DNA from: Ignavibacteria bacterium UBA2360
GTDB taxonomy: Bacteria; Bacteroidota; Ignavibacteria; Tepidaquicellales; OLB5
Direction: 5' to 3'
Length of the DNA stretch: 64,000 bases
NCBI GenBank assembly: GCA_002344125.1
Contig: DDTQ01000012.1
Location: 690,197 to 754,196 of the forward strand
The notes under the pieces were generated by a model. It worked only from the letters and a program-made list of their open reading frames with translations. It did no database searches and was not told the origin of the DNA. Both the position numbers and the translations under genes were made by a program. Within the stretch, counting starts at the first letter, position 1, and each line of letters opens with the position of its first letter. Below are positions 26,495-34,384 of this stretch, piece after piece.

Positions 26495-27505
26495 TTAATG
26501 AATTATCTTCGCTATCCTATCCCATCTTATCGAATCAAACAGCCTGCCGAACTCATTGAATGGTATATCGGGATTCCATGACCAGTAGATTAACATAGCT
26601 TCGCCAATTATATTATCCTCGGGCATAAATCCCCACATCCGGCTGTCGGAGCTGTTATTCCTGTTGTCGCCCATCATAAAATAATAATTCTTTTCAACTT
26701 TATAACTTGAATTTTCCATCTCATCTATAAAAACTTTGTTATCCGCCGTAAGGCGTATGGTGTGACCCTCACGCCTGATAAATGTTTTCCAATCTTCAAT
26801 ATTATCCGGGGTTATTTTTATTACATCATCCTTTTTGGGCACAACTACCGGACCGTAATTATCGTCATTCCATGGTTTTCCTCTTGGGAAAATATCAAGC
26901 AAAGTGCTGGATGTTATATTCTTATTGAACTTCGCATCCGGCGGATCAGGTACTTCCATGGAATTCACAAAGAGCTTTTTATTTACGATCTGAATCGTAT
27001 CACCGGGTTTACCTATTAGCCGCTTTATGTAATTGGTAACTTCCGCTGAAACAAGTTCATTGGTATTGCCCGGGTAATCAAACACAACAACATCACCTCT
27101 ATCGGGCTCTTTCAATGCAGGCAGGCGGAAGAAGGGGATTCGGGTTTGTGTAAATGGTATATTCCTTGGCGTTGTTGCACCGTATATGAATTTATTCACA
27201 AGAAGGAAATCACCAACCAGCAGAGTATTTTCCATAGAGCCTGTTGGAATCCTGTATGCTTCAACAAATATAATTTTGAGTATTATCGCAACAAGTCCAG
27301 CAAACAACAGCGCATCGAAGTATTCTTTAAGTTTGGAATTAGGTTTAGGGTTGTGAGTAACATGAATAACTGTATCTTTCGCGGGTGCTACAGCCATATC
27401 AGGCTTTACAACTGCTTCAGGTTCTGTTTTTTTTACAATTTCTACTTTGCTCGTTTCATTGGCGTTACTATCCGGAATTTTCTCAGTCTTATCTTTATCT
27501 GTCAT
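26495..27505 (-). CDS. lepB: Signal peptidase I, paralogue 3
   Basis: A 336-residue signal peptidase I, first of the three after lepA, from which it is separated by 10 bp. A long charged N-terminus (1-65, Lys/Glu/Pro rich) precedes one membrane anchor ('YFDALLFAGLVAIILKIIFVEAY'). The catalytic Ser lies in 'RIPTGSMENTLLVGD' and the Lys in 'YIKRLIGKPGD', followed by 'MMGDNRNNSSDSRMWGF', the canonical final box. Of the three it is closest to standard LepB and is the likely housekeeping enzyme. A lepA-lepB arrangement is common in bacteria; the extra copies are the unusual part. Confidence 0.92.
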   Translation of the reverse strand: MTDKDKTEKIPDSNANETSKVEIVKKTEPEAVVKPDMAVAPAKDTVIHVTHNPKPNSKLKEYFDALLFAGLVAIILKIIFVEAYRIPTGSMENTLLVGDFLLVNKFIYGATTPRNIPFTQTRIPFFRLPALKEPDRGDVVVFDYPGNTNELVSAEVTNYIKRLIGKPGDTIQIVNKKLFVNSMEVPDPPDAKFNKNITSSTLLDIFPRGKPWNDDNYGPVVVPKKDDVIKITPDNIEDWKTFIRREGHTIRLTADNKVFIDEMENSSYKVEKNYYFMMGDNRNNSSDSRMWGFMPEDNIIGEAMLIYWSWNPDIPFNEFGRLFDSIRWDRIAKIIH

Positions 27506-27515
27506 CTATTCCGGT

Positions 27516-29312
27516 TTATTCATCAATTGAAAGTACTGCAAGGAAGGCTTCTTGCGGAAGCTGAACCGAACCAACCTGTTTCATTCGCTTCTTGCCTTCT
27601 TTTTGCTTTTCCAGAAGCTTGCGCTTACGTGAAATATCACCGCCGTAACACTTCGCAATAACATTCTTACGCAGCGCTTTTACGGTTTCACGGGATATTA
27701 TCTTCGCGCCAATTGCGCCCTGTATTACAATTTCAAACATCTGCCTTGGTATAAGCTGCTTAAGCTTTGTACAAAGCTTCCTGCCGTACTCAAATGATTT
27801 TGAGCGGTGAACAATTGATGAAAGCGCGTCAACCGGCTCAGCATTAAGAAGAATATCAAGTTTTACAAGGTCAGATTTACGGTAATCTATAAATTCATAG
27901 TCCAGCGAAGCGTACCCCTTGGAAATCGATTTCATCTTATCGTGGAAATCGAATATAATTTCACTCAATGGGAATTCAAAAATAAGATCTACCTTCGTTG
28001 TGGATAAATAATTCGTTGAAACAAATATACCTCGGCGGTCATTGGCAAGCTTCATTATGTTGCCCATATACTCAGTCGGAGTAATTATCTGTGCTTTGAT
28101 GTACGGCTCCGTAATATGATCTATGTTGCCAAGCGGAGGCATTTGCGAAGGATTATCAACAAGCACCATTGTGCCGTCGGTTTTATGTACCTGGTACTCT
28201 ACGTTAGGTACAGTAGTTATGATCGTCTGGTTATATTCTCTATCAAGCCTTTCCTGCGTGATCTCCATGTGAAGCAGCCCGAGGAAGCCGCAGCGGAAAC
28301 CAAATCCTAAAGCTGATGATGTTTCCGGCTCAAATATCAGTGAAGCGTCGTTGGTCTTTAGTTTGATCAGTGATTCCCTTAGGTCTTCAAAGTCATCGCT
28401 TGATGCGGGATATATACCAGAAAACACCATTGGCTTGATCTTCTTGTAGCCGCCAAGCGGCTCCGTTGCCGGATTTGCCACATTAATTATCGTATCGCCT
28501 ACAAGCAGCTCCGCTGCTGTTTTGATTCCCGTAACCATATATCCAACATCCCCTGAGCGAAGCACATCCTTTACGACCCTGTTCATTCTTAATATGCCAA
28601 CTTCTTCGGCATCACTCGGAATTTCTGTAGCGAAGAATCTAACCTTATCGCCTTTTTTCAGCTGACCGTCAACAACTCTCAAGTAAACAATAATACCTCG
28701 GTATGCGTCAAATGTTGAATCAAACACCAACGCTCTTAACGGAGCGTCTTCTTTTATAACCGGAGCTGGAATCCTGTTGACAATTGCCTCCAGAATTTCT
28801 TCAGTGCCGATATTTGCTTTTGCGCTTGCGAGAATAATTTCGCTTTCATCGCAGCCAAGCATTTCAATTATCTGCTTTTTAACTCCCTCTACATTCGCGC
28901 TGGGAAGATCAACTTTATTGATTACAGGTATTATTGTCAGATTTGCGTCAATTGCCAGGTACAGATTGCTTACAGTCTGCGCTTCAATTCCCTGAGATGC
29001 GTCAACTACAAGCAGCGCGCCTTCGCAGGCGGCAAGTGAACGGGATACTTCATAAGAAAAATCCACATGACCCGGTGTATCTATCAGGTTCAGGGTATAA
29101 AGTTCATTATCTTTTGCCTTATACTGCAGCTGAATTGCATGCAGTTTTATTGTAATGCCGCGTTCCTGCTCAAGATCCATATCATCTAGCACCTGCTTTA
29201 TCATATCGCGGTGAGCAATTGTATGAGTTTCTTCCAGTAAACGGTCTGCAAGGGTAGATTTACCGTGATCAATATGCGCAATTATGCAAAAATTCCTTAA
29301 TTTAGACTTCAT
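27516..29312 (-). CDS. lepA: Elongation factor 4
   Basis: A 598-residue translational GTPase of normal length. The G domain shows 'AHIDHGKSTLADRLL' (G1, residues about 11-25), 'RGITIKLHAI' (G2), 'DTPGHVDF' (G3) and 'NKVDLPSA' (G4). Domain II, two alpha/beta domains and the LepA-specific C-terminus follow ('RMKQVGSVQLPQEAFLAVL'). It binds ribosomes and affects translocation or assembly under stress. It heads an apparent operon with three signal peptidase genes (gaps of 10, 28 and 5 bp). Confidence 0.97.
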   Translation of the reverse strand: MKSKLRNFCIIAHIDHGKSTLADRLLEETHTIAHRDMIKQVLDDMDLEQERGITIKLHAIQLQYKAKDNELYTLNLIDTPGHVDFSYEVSRSLAACEGALLVVDASQGIEAQTVSNLYLAIDANLTIIPVINKVDLPSANVEGVKKQIIEMLGCDESEIILASAKANIGTEEILEAIVNRIPAPVIKEDAPLRALVFDSTFDAYRGIIVYLRVVDGQLKKGDKVRFFATEIPSDAEEVGILRMNRVVKDVLRSGDVGYMVTGIKTAAELLVGDTIINVANPATEPLGGYKKIKPMVFSGIYPASSDDFEDLRESLIKLKTNDASLIFEPETSSALGFGFRCGFLGLLHMEITQERLDREYNQTIITTVPNVEYQVHKTDGTMVLVDNPSQMPPLGNIDHITEPYIKAQIITPTEYMGNIMKLANDRRGIFVSTNYLSTTKVDLIFEFPLSEIIFDFHDKMKSISKGYASLDYEFIDYRKSDLVKLDILLNAEPVDALSSIVHRSKSFEYGRKLCTKLKQLIPRQMFEIVIQGAIGAKIISRETVKALRKNVIAKCYGGDISRKRKLLEKQKEGKKRMKQVGSVQLPQEAFLAVLSIDE

Positions 29313-29533
29313 CTGCTCTGTTCTTACTTAAAACTGGTTTTACCAAAGTATTCTGTTAATATTAATGTTAAAAAGGGAGTTATAATTCCCAAAAATCCAA
29401 CAAGCTGTAATATAAATAAAAATAAGTAGCAATTTAATCCGAAAGCAATGTACCTCCGTTTAAACCGCTACTTAAAGAAATTCATTAAAAATCGTTTCCT
29501 TCGCGCTGCTATCCCTGCCGCTTTGTACTTAAA

Positions 29534-29731
29534 CTATGCCTCAGGAGTTGTAGTTTTTCTATCCTGCCTTATAGTCTGGATCTCATTTCTCATTTCCTGG
29601 CATTTCTTTCTTACTTCATTCAGAGATTTTCTTAACCTCGTGCCTGCTGAATTCTGGCTCTTGGTATAGAATTTCTCGAGATCCTTGCCCATATCATCCA
29701 GCATCGCTTTGATTTCGTTGATTTTTTCCAT
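29534..29731 (-). CDS. Histone H1-like (Hc1) DNA-binding protein
   Basis: A 65-residue protein with the pattern of the small histone H1-like proteins of Bacteroidota and Chlamydia Hc1 N-termini: 'MEKINEIKAMLDDMGKDLEKFY', then 'NSAGTRLRKSLNEVRKKCQEMRNEIQ'. It is helical and basic in the second half, and probably binds DNA or nucleoid. An AGGAG-like sequence lies about 9 nt upstream of the ATG at 29731. It lies between lepA and sdhD on the same strand. Confidence 0.75.
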   Translation of the reverse strand: MEKINEIKAMLDDMGKDLEKFYTKSQNSAGTRLRKSLNEVRKKCQEMRNEIQTIRQDRKTTTPEA

Positions 29732-29795
29732 TTGTTTTCTCCTTTTTGATTGAAAAAAGTTATTTAATGGTACTGCTATTTACAAGAAAATTTCA

Positions 29796-30167
29796 TCAGT
29801 TTGATGTTTGCACATATGGAATATCAAGTATTGTTTTGATTCCCCATAAAGTAAATGCCAAACCAATAATTATCAATAAGCTCATGATCGTAATTGTCTG
29901 CCAGGATTTCAGTTTGTAATCCCTGAAAATTCCCCAAACACCATTCAAACCGTGATACATAGCAAGCACAACGAAAGTAAGATCAAGTACTCTGTACCAA
30001 TTGCTTTGCATTCTTGCCAAAACTGCATCGTAGGTATGCCCTGATTCAGGAGTGTAATGCATCAATATATAGTGACCTATCATTACAACAACAAGTATCA
30101 AACCTGTAACACGCTGAAAAACCCAGCTGAATGAACCTGAACCCTGTGAATTACGGTGTTTATACAA
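29796..30167 (-). CDS. sdhD: Succinate dehydrogenase membrane anchor subunit
   Basis: A 123-residue membrane protein with three hydrophobic segments. 'SGSFSWVFQRVTGLILVVVMIGHYILMHY' contains the conserved S-x-x-x-R-x-T-G of the SdhC/D family and a His as candidate haem ligand. 'VVLAMYHGLNGVWGIFRDY' contains the second conserved His-Gly-x-N-G. It starts at TTG with AGGA 8 nt upstream, 22 bp after sdhC. It anchors complex II in the inner membrane and helps bind quinone. The catalytic sdhA and sdhB are not adjacent. Confidence 0.85.
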   Translation of the reverse strand: MYKHRNSQGSGSFSWVFQRVTGLILVVVMIGHYILMHYTPESGHTYDAVLARMQSNWYRVLDLTFVVLAMYHGLNGVWGIFRDYKLKSWQTITIMSLLIIIGLAFTLWGIKTILDIPYVQTSN

Positions 30168-30188
30168 CTTCTATCCTGTAAGCCCCGC

Positions 30189-30599
30189 TTATTTAAATAA
30201 TTTGTGAATTTCGTGTGAAAACATAACATAGCCCATTGCAAGGAACATAACCACTCCAATAACTATCGAATACCTGTATAAAGCTTTATGGTATTTTGCG
30301 CCATCTGCCCAATCTACCAAAACAATTCTCACTCCGTTGAGTGAGTGAAACAAAACAAATGCGAATAAAAACCATTCCAATGCCATAAAAAACGGCGTTG
30401 TATATGCTGCGATAAATGTATCAAATGCTTCTTTTCCTTGTGATAGCGGTGAAAGGGAATATATATGCATAAAAAGATATCCCAGCAAAGCAATTCCGGT
30501 TATTCGGTGCAAGATCCATGCCCAGCTGCCGGTATCCTTCTTATAACTTAAATTGGTTTTTACCCAATTTCTCTGGTCAAATTTTTTGAATTCTGCCAT
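30189..30599 (-). CDS. sdhC: Succinate dehydrogenase cytochrome b subunit
   Basis: A 136-residue membrane subunit of complex II with three hydrophobic segments. 'DTGSWAWILHRITGIALLGYLFMHIYSL' (about 22-49) holds the Ser and Arg of the quinone site and His candidates for haem b. 'WFLFAFVLFHSLNGVRIVLVDW' supplies the second His region. It is first in an sdhC-sdhD pair with no sdhA or sdhB following, an unusual split. ftsX lies upstream. Confidence 0.86.
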   Translation of the reverse strand: MAEFKKFDQRNWVKTNLSYKKDTGSWAWILHRITGIALLGYLFMHIYSLSPLSQGKEAFDTFIAAYTTPFFMALEWFLFAFVLFHSLNGVRIVLVDWADGAKYHKALYRYSIVIGVVMFLAMGYVMFSHEIHKLFK

Positions 30600-30699
30600 T
30601 TCTATACAAAAGTAGTTAAAAATGTAAGAAAATGCAATATCTGAAAAAAAATATTTGTTTTTGGTAAATTTTTAATGGGTAAGGATTTTCTGTCGTTTT

Positions 30700-31569
30700 T
30701 CAGGCGATTTTCAGAAATCTTCTGATTGATAATGCGCTGCCAAGCGTTCCAAGTACGGAACCAAATATGACAAGTAATATCAGGAACTTAGTATCAATGA
30801 TCGAAAAATTGAAATCGTTGTTGGTGTATGTGGAATAAAAATATCCCAAGAACACCTGAAGCAATATTACCGCTAGCAGACTTCCAACAAATCCCTGAAA
30901 AAACCCCTCCATTATAAACGGCGTTCTGATGGTTTCCTTTGTTGCGCCTATAAGCTTCATAATTTCAATTGTATCTTTTTTGGCAACGATCATCAATCTG
31001 ATCGTGTTACCGATAAGAAATATTGATGAAAACGTAATTATCACCAATAAACTCAAATTCAGAAAAACCAATGATTGTGAATTGCGCTCAATAATTTCCA
31101 GGTTCTTCTGTGCATACACAACATCCGTTATTTCCCTGTTTTTGGTAAGTTCCAGTTTGATCTTTTCTATCCGGTCTATTGTCTTGTATTCATCATATAA
31201 ATTGATCTTAAGTGATGGAGGCAGGGGATTATGGTCAAATACTTCAAGTATATCCTGCCCGAATTCTTCTGCAAATATCTTTGCAGCTTCATCTTTTGAA
31301 ACAAAGTTTACACTCTTCACACCGCCAATTGATTTTATAGAAGCTGTAATTTTAGTGATATCCGCTGTTTGGATGTTATCTGTCAAATAAGCGTCAATTT
31401 CTACTTTATCGCGGATAAGCTTTAGCAGTTTTACGGAATTTATGGAAATTGTTACGTAAATGCCAAGCAGCAGCACCGCCAGCGCAATCACTATAGTTGA
31501 ACTGATAACAGCCGACTTTGCTGTTTTCAGATATCGCATAAATTCTTTAAAGTAGTATGATGGATTCAA
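30700..31569 (-). CDS. ftsX: FtsX-type permease
   Basis: A 289-residue inner-membrane protein with the FtsX layout. One N-terminal membrane helix (about 20-42) is followed by a periplasmic domain ('VEIDAYLTDNIQTADITKITASIKSIGGVKSVNFVSKDEAAK...'), and three C-terminal membrane helices carry the FtsX/MacB cytoplasmic turn 'KDTIEIMKLIGATKETIRTPFIMEG'. With FtsE it forms an ABC-type complex that switches on cell-wall hydrolases at division. ftsE is not adjacent. The start is a TTG at 31569. Confidence 0.88.
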   Translation of the reverse strand: MNPSYYFKEFMRYLKTAKSAVISSTIVIALAVLLLGIYVTISINSVKLLKLIRDKVEIDAYLTDNIQTADITKITASIKSIGGVKSVNFVSKDEAAKIFAEEFGQDILEVFDHNPLPPSLKINLYDEYKTIDRIEKIKLELTKNREITDVVYAQKNLEIIERNSQSLVFLNLSLLVIITFSSIFLIGNTIRLMIVAKKDTIEIMKLIGATKETIRTPFIMEGFFQGFVGSLLAVILLQVFLGYFYSTYTNNDFNFSIIDTKFLILLVIFGSVLGTLGSALSIRRFLKIA

Positions 31570-31994
31570 ATCAATTAGTAATAATCAATGAGTATTGTGC
31601 AATTATAATGGTTACACTGATAAAATATTAGTCAATTCTATGGGTTTGGTAATATTATTATGTATAACTACGTGCGACACCTACGGGGTCGAATCTTTTT
31701 GTGTTCTATGAAGCCATAAACGTGTGACCCCTCCGGGGTCGAATCAATCTGAAAGATGTTAGCTATAAACATGCGACACCTTCTGAGTCAAAAAAAATAT
31801 TGTGAATAATTATAAAATTTATAAACTATTGAGGCAATAAATATCATAGTTTAACGTAATGAGTTGAATAATCAGGGAGAATACTATGATCTTATGCTTT
31901 TATGATGCCGTAGGCATCACACGTTTATAGCCTTTCGGCTAGAAAAATGTAACGACCCCGTAGGGGTCGCACATAAAAAGTTCAAATGAACTAT
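31570..31994. repeat. Intergenic cluster of covarying hairpins
   Basis: No gene. Five short palindromes of the family seen near 15329 and 16161 occur here: about 31675-31690, 31724-31740 and 31774-31789 in reverse orientation, and 31904-31918 (GATGCC-GTA-GGCATC) and 31954-31968 (GACCCC-GTA-GGGGTC) in forward orientation. Most are followed by 'ACACGTTTATAGC' or 'GCACATAAAA'. The first reverse copy has one mismatched arm. Confidence 0.8.
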
Positions 31995-33773
31995 TTACTT
32001 CTTCTTCACAACTTCATCCCAGCCGAGGTAATTTACATGCTTTAAAATTATCCACCCGGCCGCTGTACCAAGGGTAATGTAAATTAATCCTGCCATGTAA
32101 TCACCTAATATCACTTTACCAATTCCAAACAGGTACATGTACACCAGAATTATCCCAAGCATCCAGTCAATAAACAAAACTGCGTAGCCGCGATCAGCTT
32201 TTATGTGCGGATGCTTAAGTGAATATTTCTTCCAGCCTAATCCGCCGGGGTGAACACGCATGTAAAATATTGAAAGCTTGTTGTCATCTACAGGCCTGGT
32301 TATAAATACTGTTACAAGCCATGCGAGAGTTGTAATTGGTACTATGATAAACAAGGTATCCGGAAACTTAATGCCAAAATCACCGAAGTATAGCACACCA
32401 TAAACAACAAATGGCGTTACAGTCGCGACAATTTCTGAAATCGCGTTAATGCGCCACCAGTACCAGCGGAGGATAAGAATTAATCCAAGCCCCGCGCCGC
32501 ACTCAATAACAAATGCCCAAACACCTGAAATTGTTGTCATGAAAACTGTGACTAAGACGGATATTGCCATAAAGAGAATTGTTACAACCCGGGATACAGA
32601 TACATAGCTCTTTTCGGGTCTGCCCGGCGCGATGAATCGTTTATAAAAATCGTTGACAAAATAAGAAGTGCCCCAGTTAAGATGGGTTGCTATGGTTGAC
32701 ATATACGCCGCAAAGAATGCGGCCAGAAGTAATCCTTTTAATCCGATTGGAAGGAAATCGTTCATGGCTTTAACATAACCAAGCCCTTTATCCTGCATGG
32801 AAAGTTCAGGATAGAGAACGATAGCTGAAAGCCCGACAAGTATCCATGGCCACGGCCTTATACAATAGTGGGCAACTTGAAAGAATAACGTTGCAAGTAG
32901 TGAGTTTTTCTCGTCTTTGGCGGACATTATTCTCTGCGCAATATAACCACCGCCACCCGGTTCAGCGCCTGGATACCAGCTGGCCCACCATTGAATTCCG
33001 ATAAATGCCAAAAATGTAGATACCGTCATCATTAAAATACCGCCTGTACCTGTTGAAGTTCCCGTTTCACCGCCAATTTGGGGAGTAAATCTCAACGCCC
33101 AGTCAGGTAGTTTTTCCTGCAGGCCCGTTATACCGCCAATCTGAGGTGAGTTAACCACTATTATCGCAAGTATAATACAGCCTGCCATCGCAAGAATGAA
33201 CTGAAACGCATCCGTAACCGCTACGCCCCATAACCCTGAGAGTGCGGAGTAAATTGCCGTTATGAACATACCTGCTGCCAGGAAATATATCACATTACCG
33301 GTATTCACGTATTCAGGAAACATACCAAGAAGTATCTTACCCATTGCAAGGTTAACCCAGCCCATAATTATGCAATTCATAAATATACCCAGGTATAAAG
33401 CTTTGAATCCTCTAAGGAATGAAGCTGATTTACCTGAATATCTGAGCTCAATGAATTCAACATCGGTTAATATGCCGGCCCTGCGCCAAAGTTTGGCGAA
33501 GAAAAACACTGTGAGCATGCCCCCAATGAGCATGTTCCACCACAGCCAGTTGCCCGCGATGCCGTTTTGCCCTACAAGCTCGGCAACTGCAAGGGGAGTA
33601 TCAGCCGCGAATGTTGTAGCCACCATGCTCAGACCCGCAAGCCACCATGGCAGTTTTCTGCCGGAAAGGAAAAAATCTTCTGTGTTGCCGCTTGCTTTCT
33701 TGTAGTAATATAAACCTATTGCGAGACTGATGATGAAGTATAACGCAATTATGACCCAATCAATTATATGCAT
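31995..33773 (-). CDS. Sodium:solute symporter (SSS family)
   Basis: A 592-residue transporter with about 13-14 hydrophobic segments. The N-terminus 'DWVIIALYFIISLAIGLYYYKKASGNTEDFFLSGRKLPWWLAGLSMVATTFAADTPLAVAELV' is the SSS signature region, with the TTFA-DTPL stretch expected to line the sodium/substrate site. 'GLWGVAVTDAFQFILAMAG' (about residue 180) is the second family motif. Substrate cannot be read from sequence; the length and 'GRKLPWW' start resemble sugar or inositol transporters in Bacteroidota. It begins 11 bp after the restored end of the frameshifted toxin gene. Confidence 0.88.
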   Translation of the reverse strand: MHIIDWVIIALYFIISLAIGLYYYKKASGNTEDFFLSGRKLPWWLAGLSMVATTFAADTPLAVAELVGQNGIAGNWLWWNMLIGGMLTVFFFAKLWRRAGILTDVEFIELRYSGKSASFLRGFKALYLGIFMNCIIMGWVNLAMGKILLGMFPEYVNTGNVIYFLAAGMFITAIYSALSGLWGVAVTDAFQFILAMAGCIILAIIVVNSPQIGGITGLQEKLPDWALRFTPQIGGETGTSTGTGGILMMTVSTFLAFIGIQWWASWYPGAEPGGGGYIAQRIMSAKDEKNSLLATLFFQVAHYCIRPWPWILVGLSAIVLYPELSMQDKGLGYVKAMNDFLPIGLKGLLLAAFFAAYMSTIATHLNWGTSYFVNDFYKRFIAPGRPEKSYVSVSRVVTILFMAISVLVTVFMTTISGVWAFVIECGAGLGLILILRWYWWRINAISEIVATVTPFVVYGVLYFGDFGIKFPDTLFIIVPITTLAWLVTVFITRPVDDNKLSIFYMRVHPGGLGWKKYSLKHPHIKADRGYAVLFIDWMLGIILVYMYLFGIGKVILGDYMAGLIYITLGTAAGWIILKHVNYLGWDEVVKKK

Positions 33774-33783
33774 AATAATTCAA

Positions 33784-34087
33784 TTAATTATCAAAAAGAG
33801 GAGAGTTTGAAAGTAACCGTGCACTATGATGGACTGTAATAATATCAACACCGGGAATTATTAACCGGTAAACAATTCGGTAATTGCGAAAAAATTAATT
33901 CCCGAATGTGAATATTTTCAAATTCCGGTACAATCCTGCCGGAGTTTGGATGATCTTGCAGTATTACAACCTTTTCGAATATTCTTCTTACAAATAATTC
34001 GGCATAACTAACCGAATCTTTAGAAATGAAATCAGCAATGTCGCTGATATTTTCCAAAGCAAATTTTGTCCAATTTACTTCAGCCAT
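33784..34087 (-). pseudogene. ParE/RelE-type toxin, frameshifted
   Basis: The frame from 34087 as it stands encodes only 80 residues (stop at 33845) and ends in unrelated sequence after 'IRELIF'. Removing one base from the run of six A residues at 33889-33894 restores 'RNYRIVYRLIIPGVDIITVHH', matching the C-terminus of the intact toxin at 15685 ('HNYRIVYRVKDSSIEIVLVTHG'), with a stop at 33784-33786. The start 'MAEV' overlaps the antitoxin by 13 bp as in the other pair. The lost segment is the functional core strand, so the product should be inactive unless the run slips or the insertion is a sequencing error. Confidence 0.85.
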
Positions 34088-34257
34088 CTTGCTAATTTCT
34101 CTTTTGCTTCATCAGTTGTAAATGTTGCACCTTTTTCTGATTGTGAGATTCCGGTTTGAACTTTTTTAATGAAGATAAGCTCATCCAATATCTCATCAAT
34201 TGTTGCTTCCGGTGACATTTTCTGAACAGCATCCAGAACTTGTTCTTTGGTTGACAT
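34075..34257 (-). CDS. Antitoxin paired with the frameshifted toxin
   Basis: A 60-residue acidic protein ('STKEQVLDAVQKMSPEATIDEILDELIFIKKV') related to the antitoxin at 15506: similar length, a shared C-terminal 'LxxWLK', and the same 13-bp overlap with a toxin starting MAEV. It is intact although the toxin is not, as expected when a module decays from the toxin end. It is probably still able to repress its own promoter. Confidence 0.78.
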   Translation of the reverse strand: MSTKEQVLDAVQKMSPEATIDEILDELIFIKKVQTGISQSEKGATFTTDEAKEKLARWLK

Positions 34258-34384
34258 ACATTGTTTTTCAACAAAAATAACGTAAATGCTTCATAATTGC
34301 AATTTTTAAAGCTATGTTAATATTTAAATAATAATTCCGGAAATTATTGATTATATTTGAATAACCTAAAACAGGAGGCGGCCT

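Noticed and set aside
29448..29669. 73-codon plus-strand frame over the histone H1-like gene
   Set aside because: The minus-strand frame has a clear family pattern and ribosome-binding site; this one has neither.
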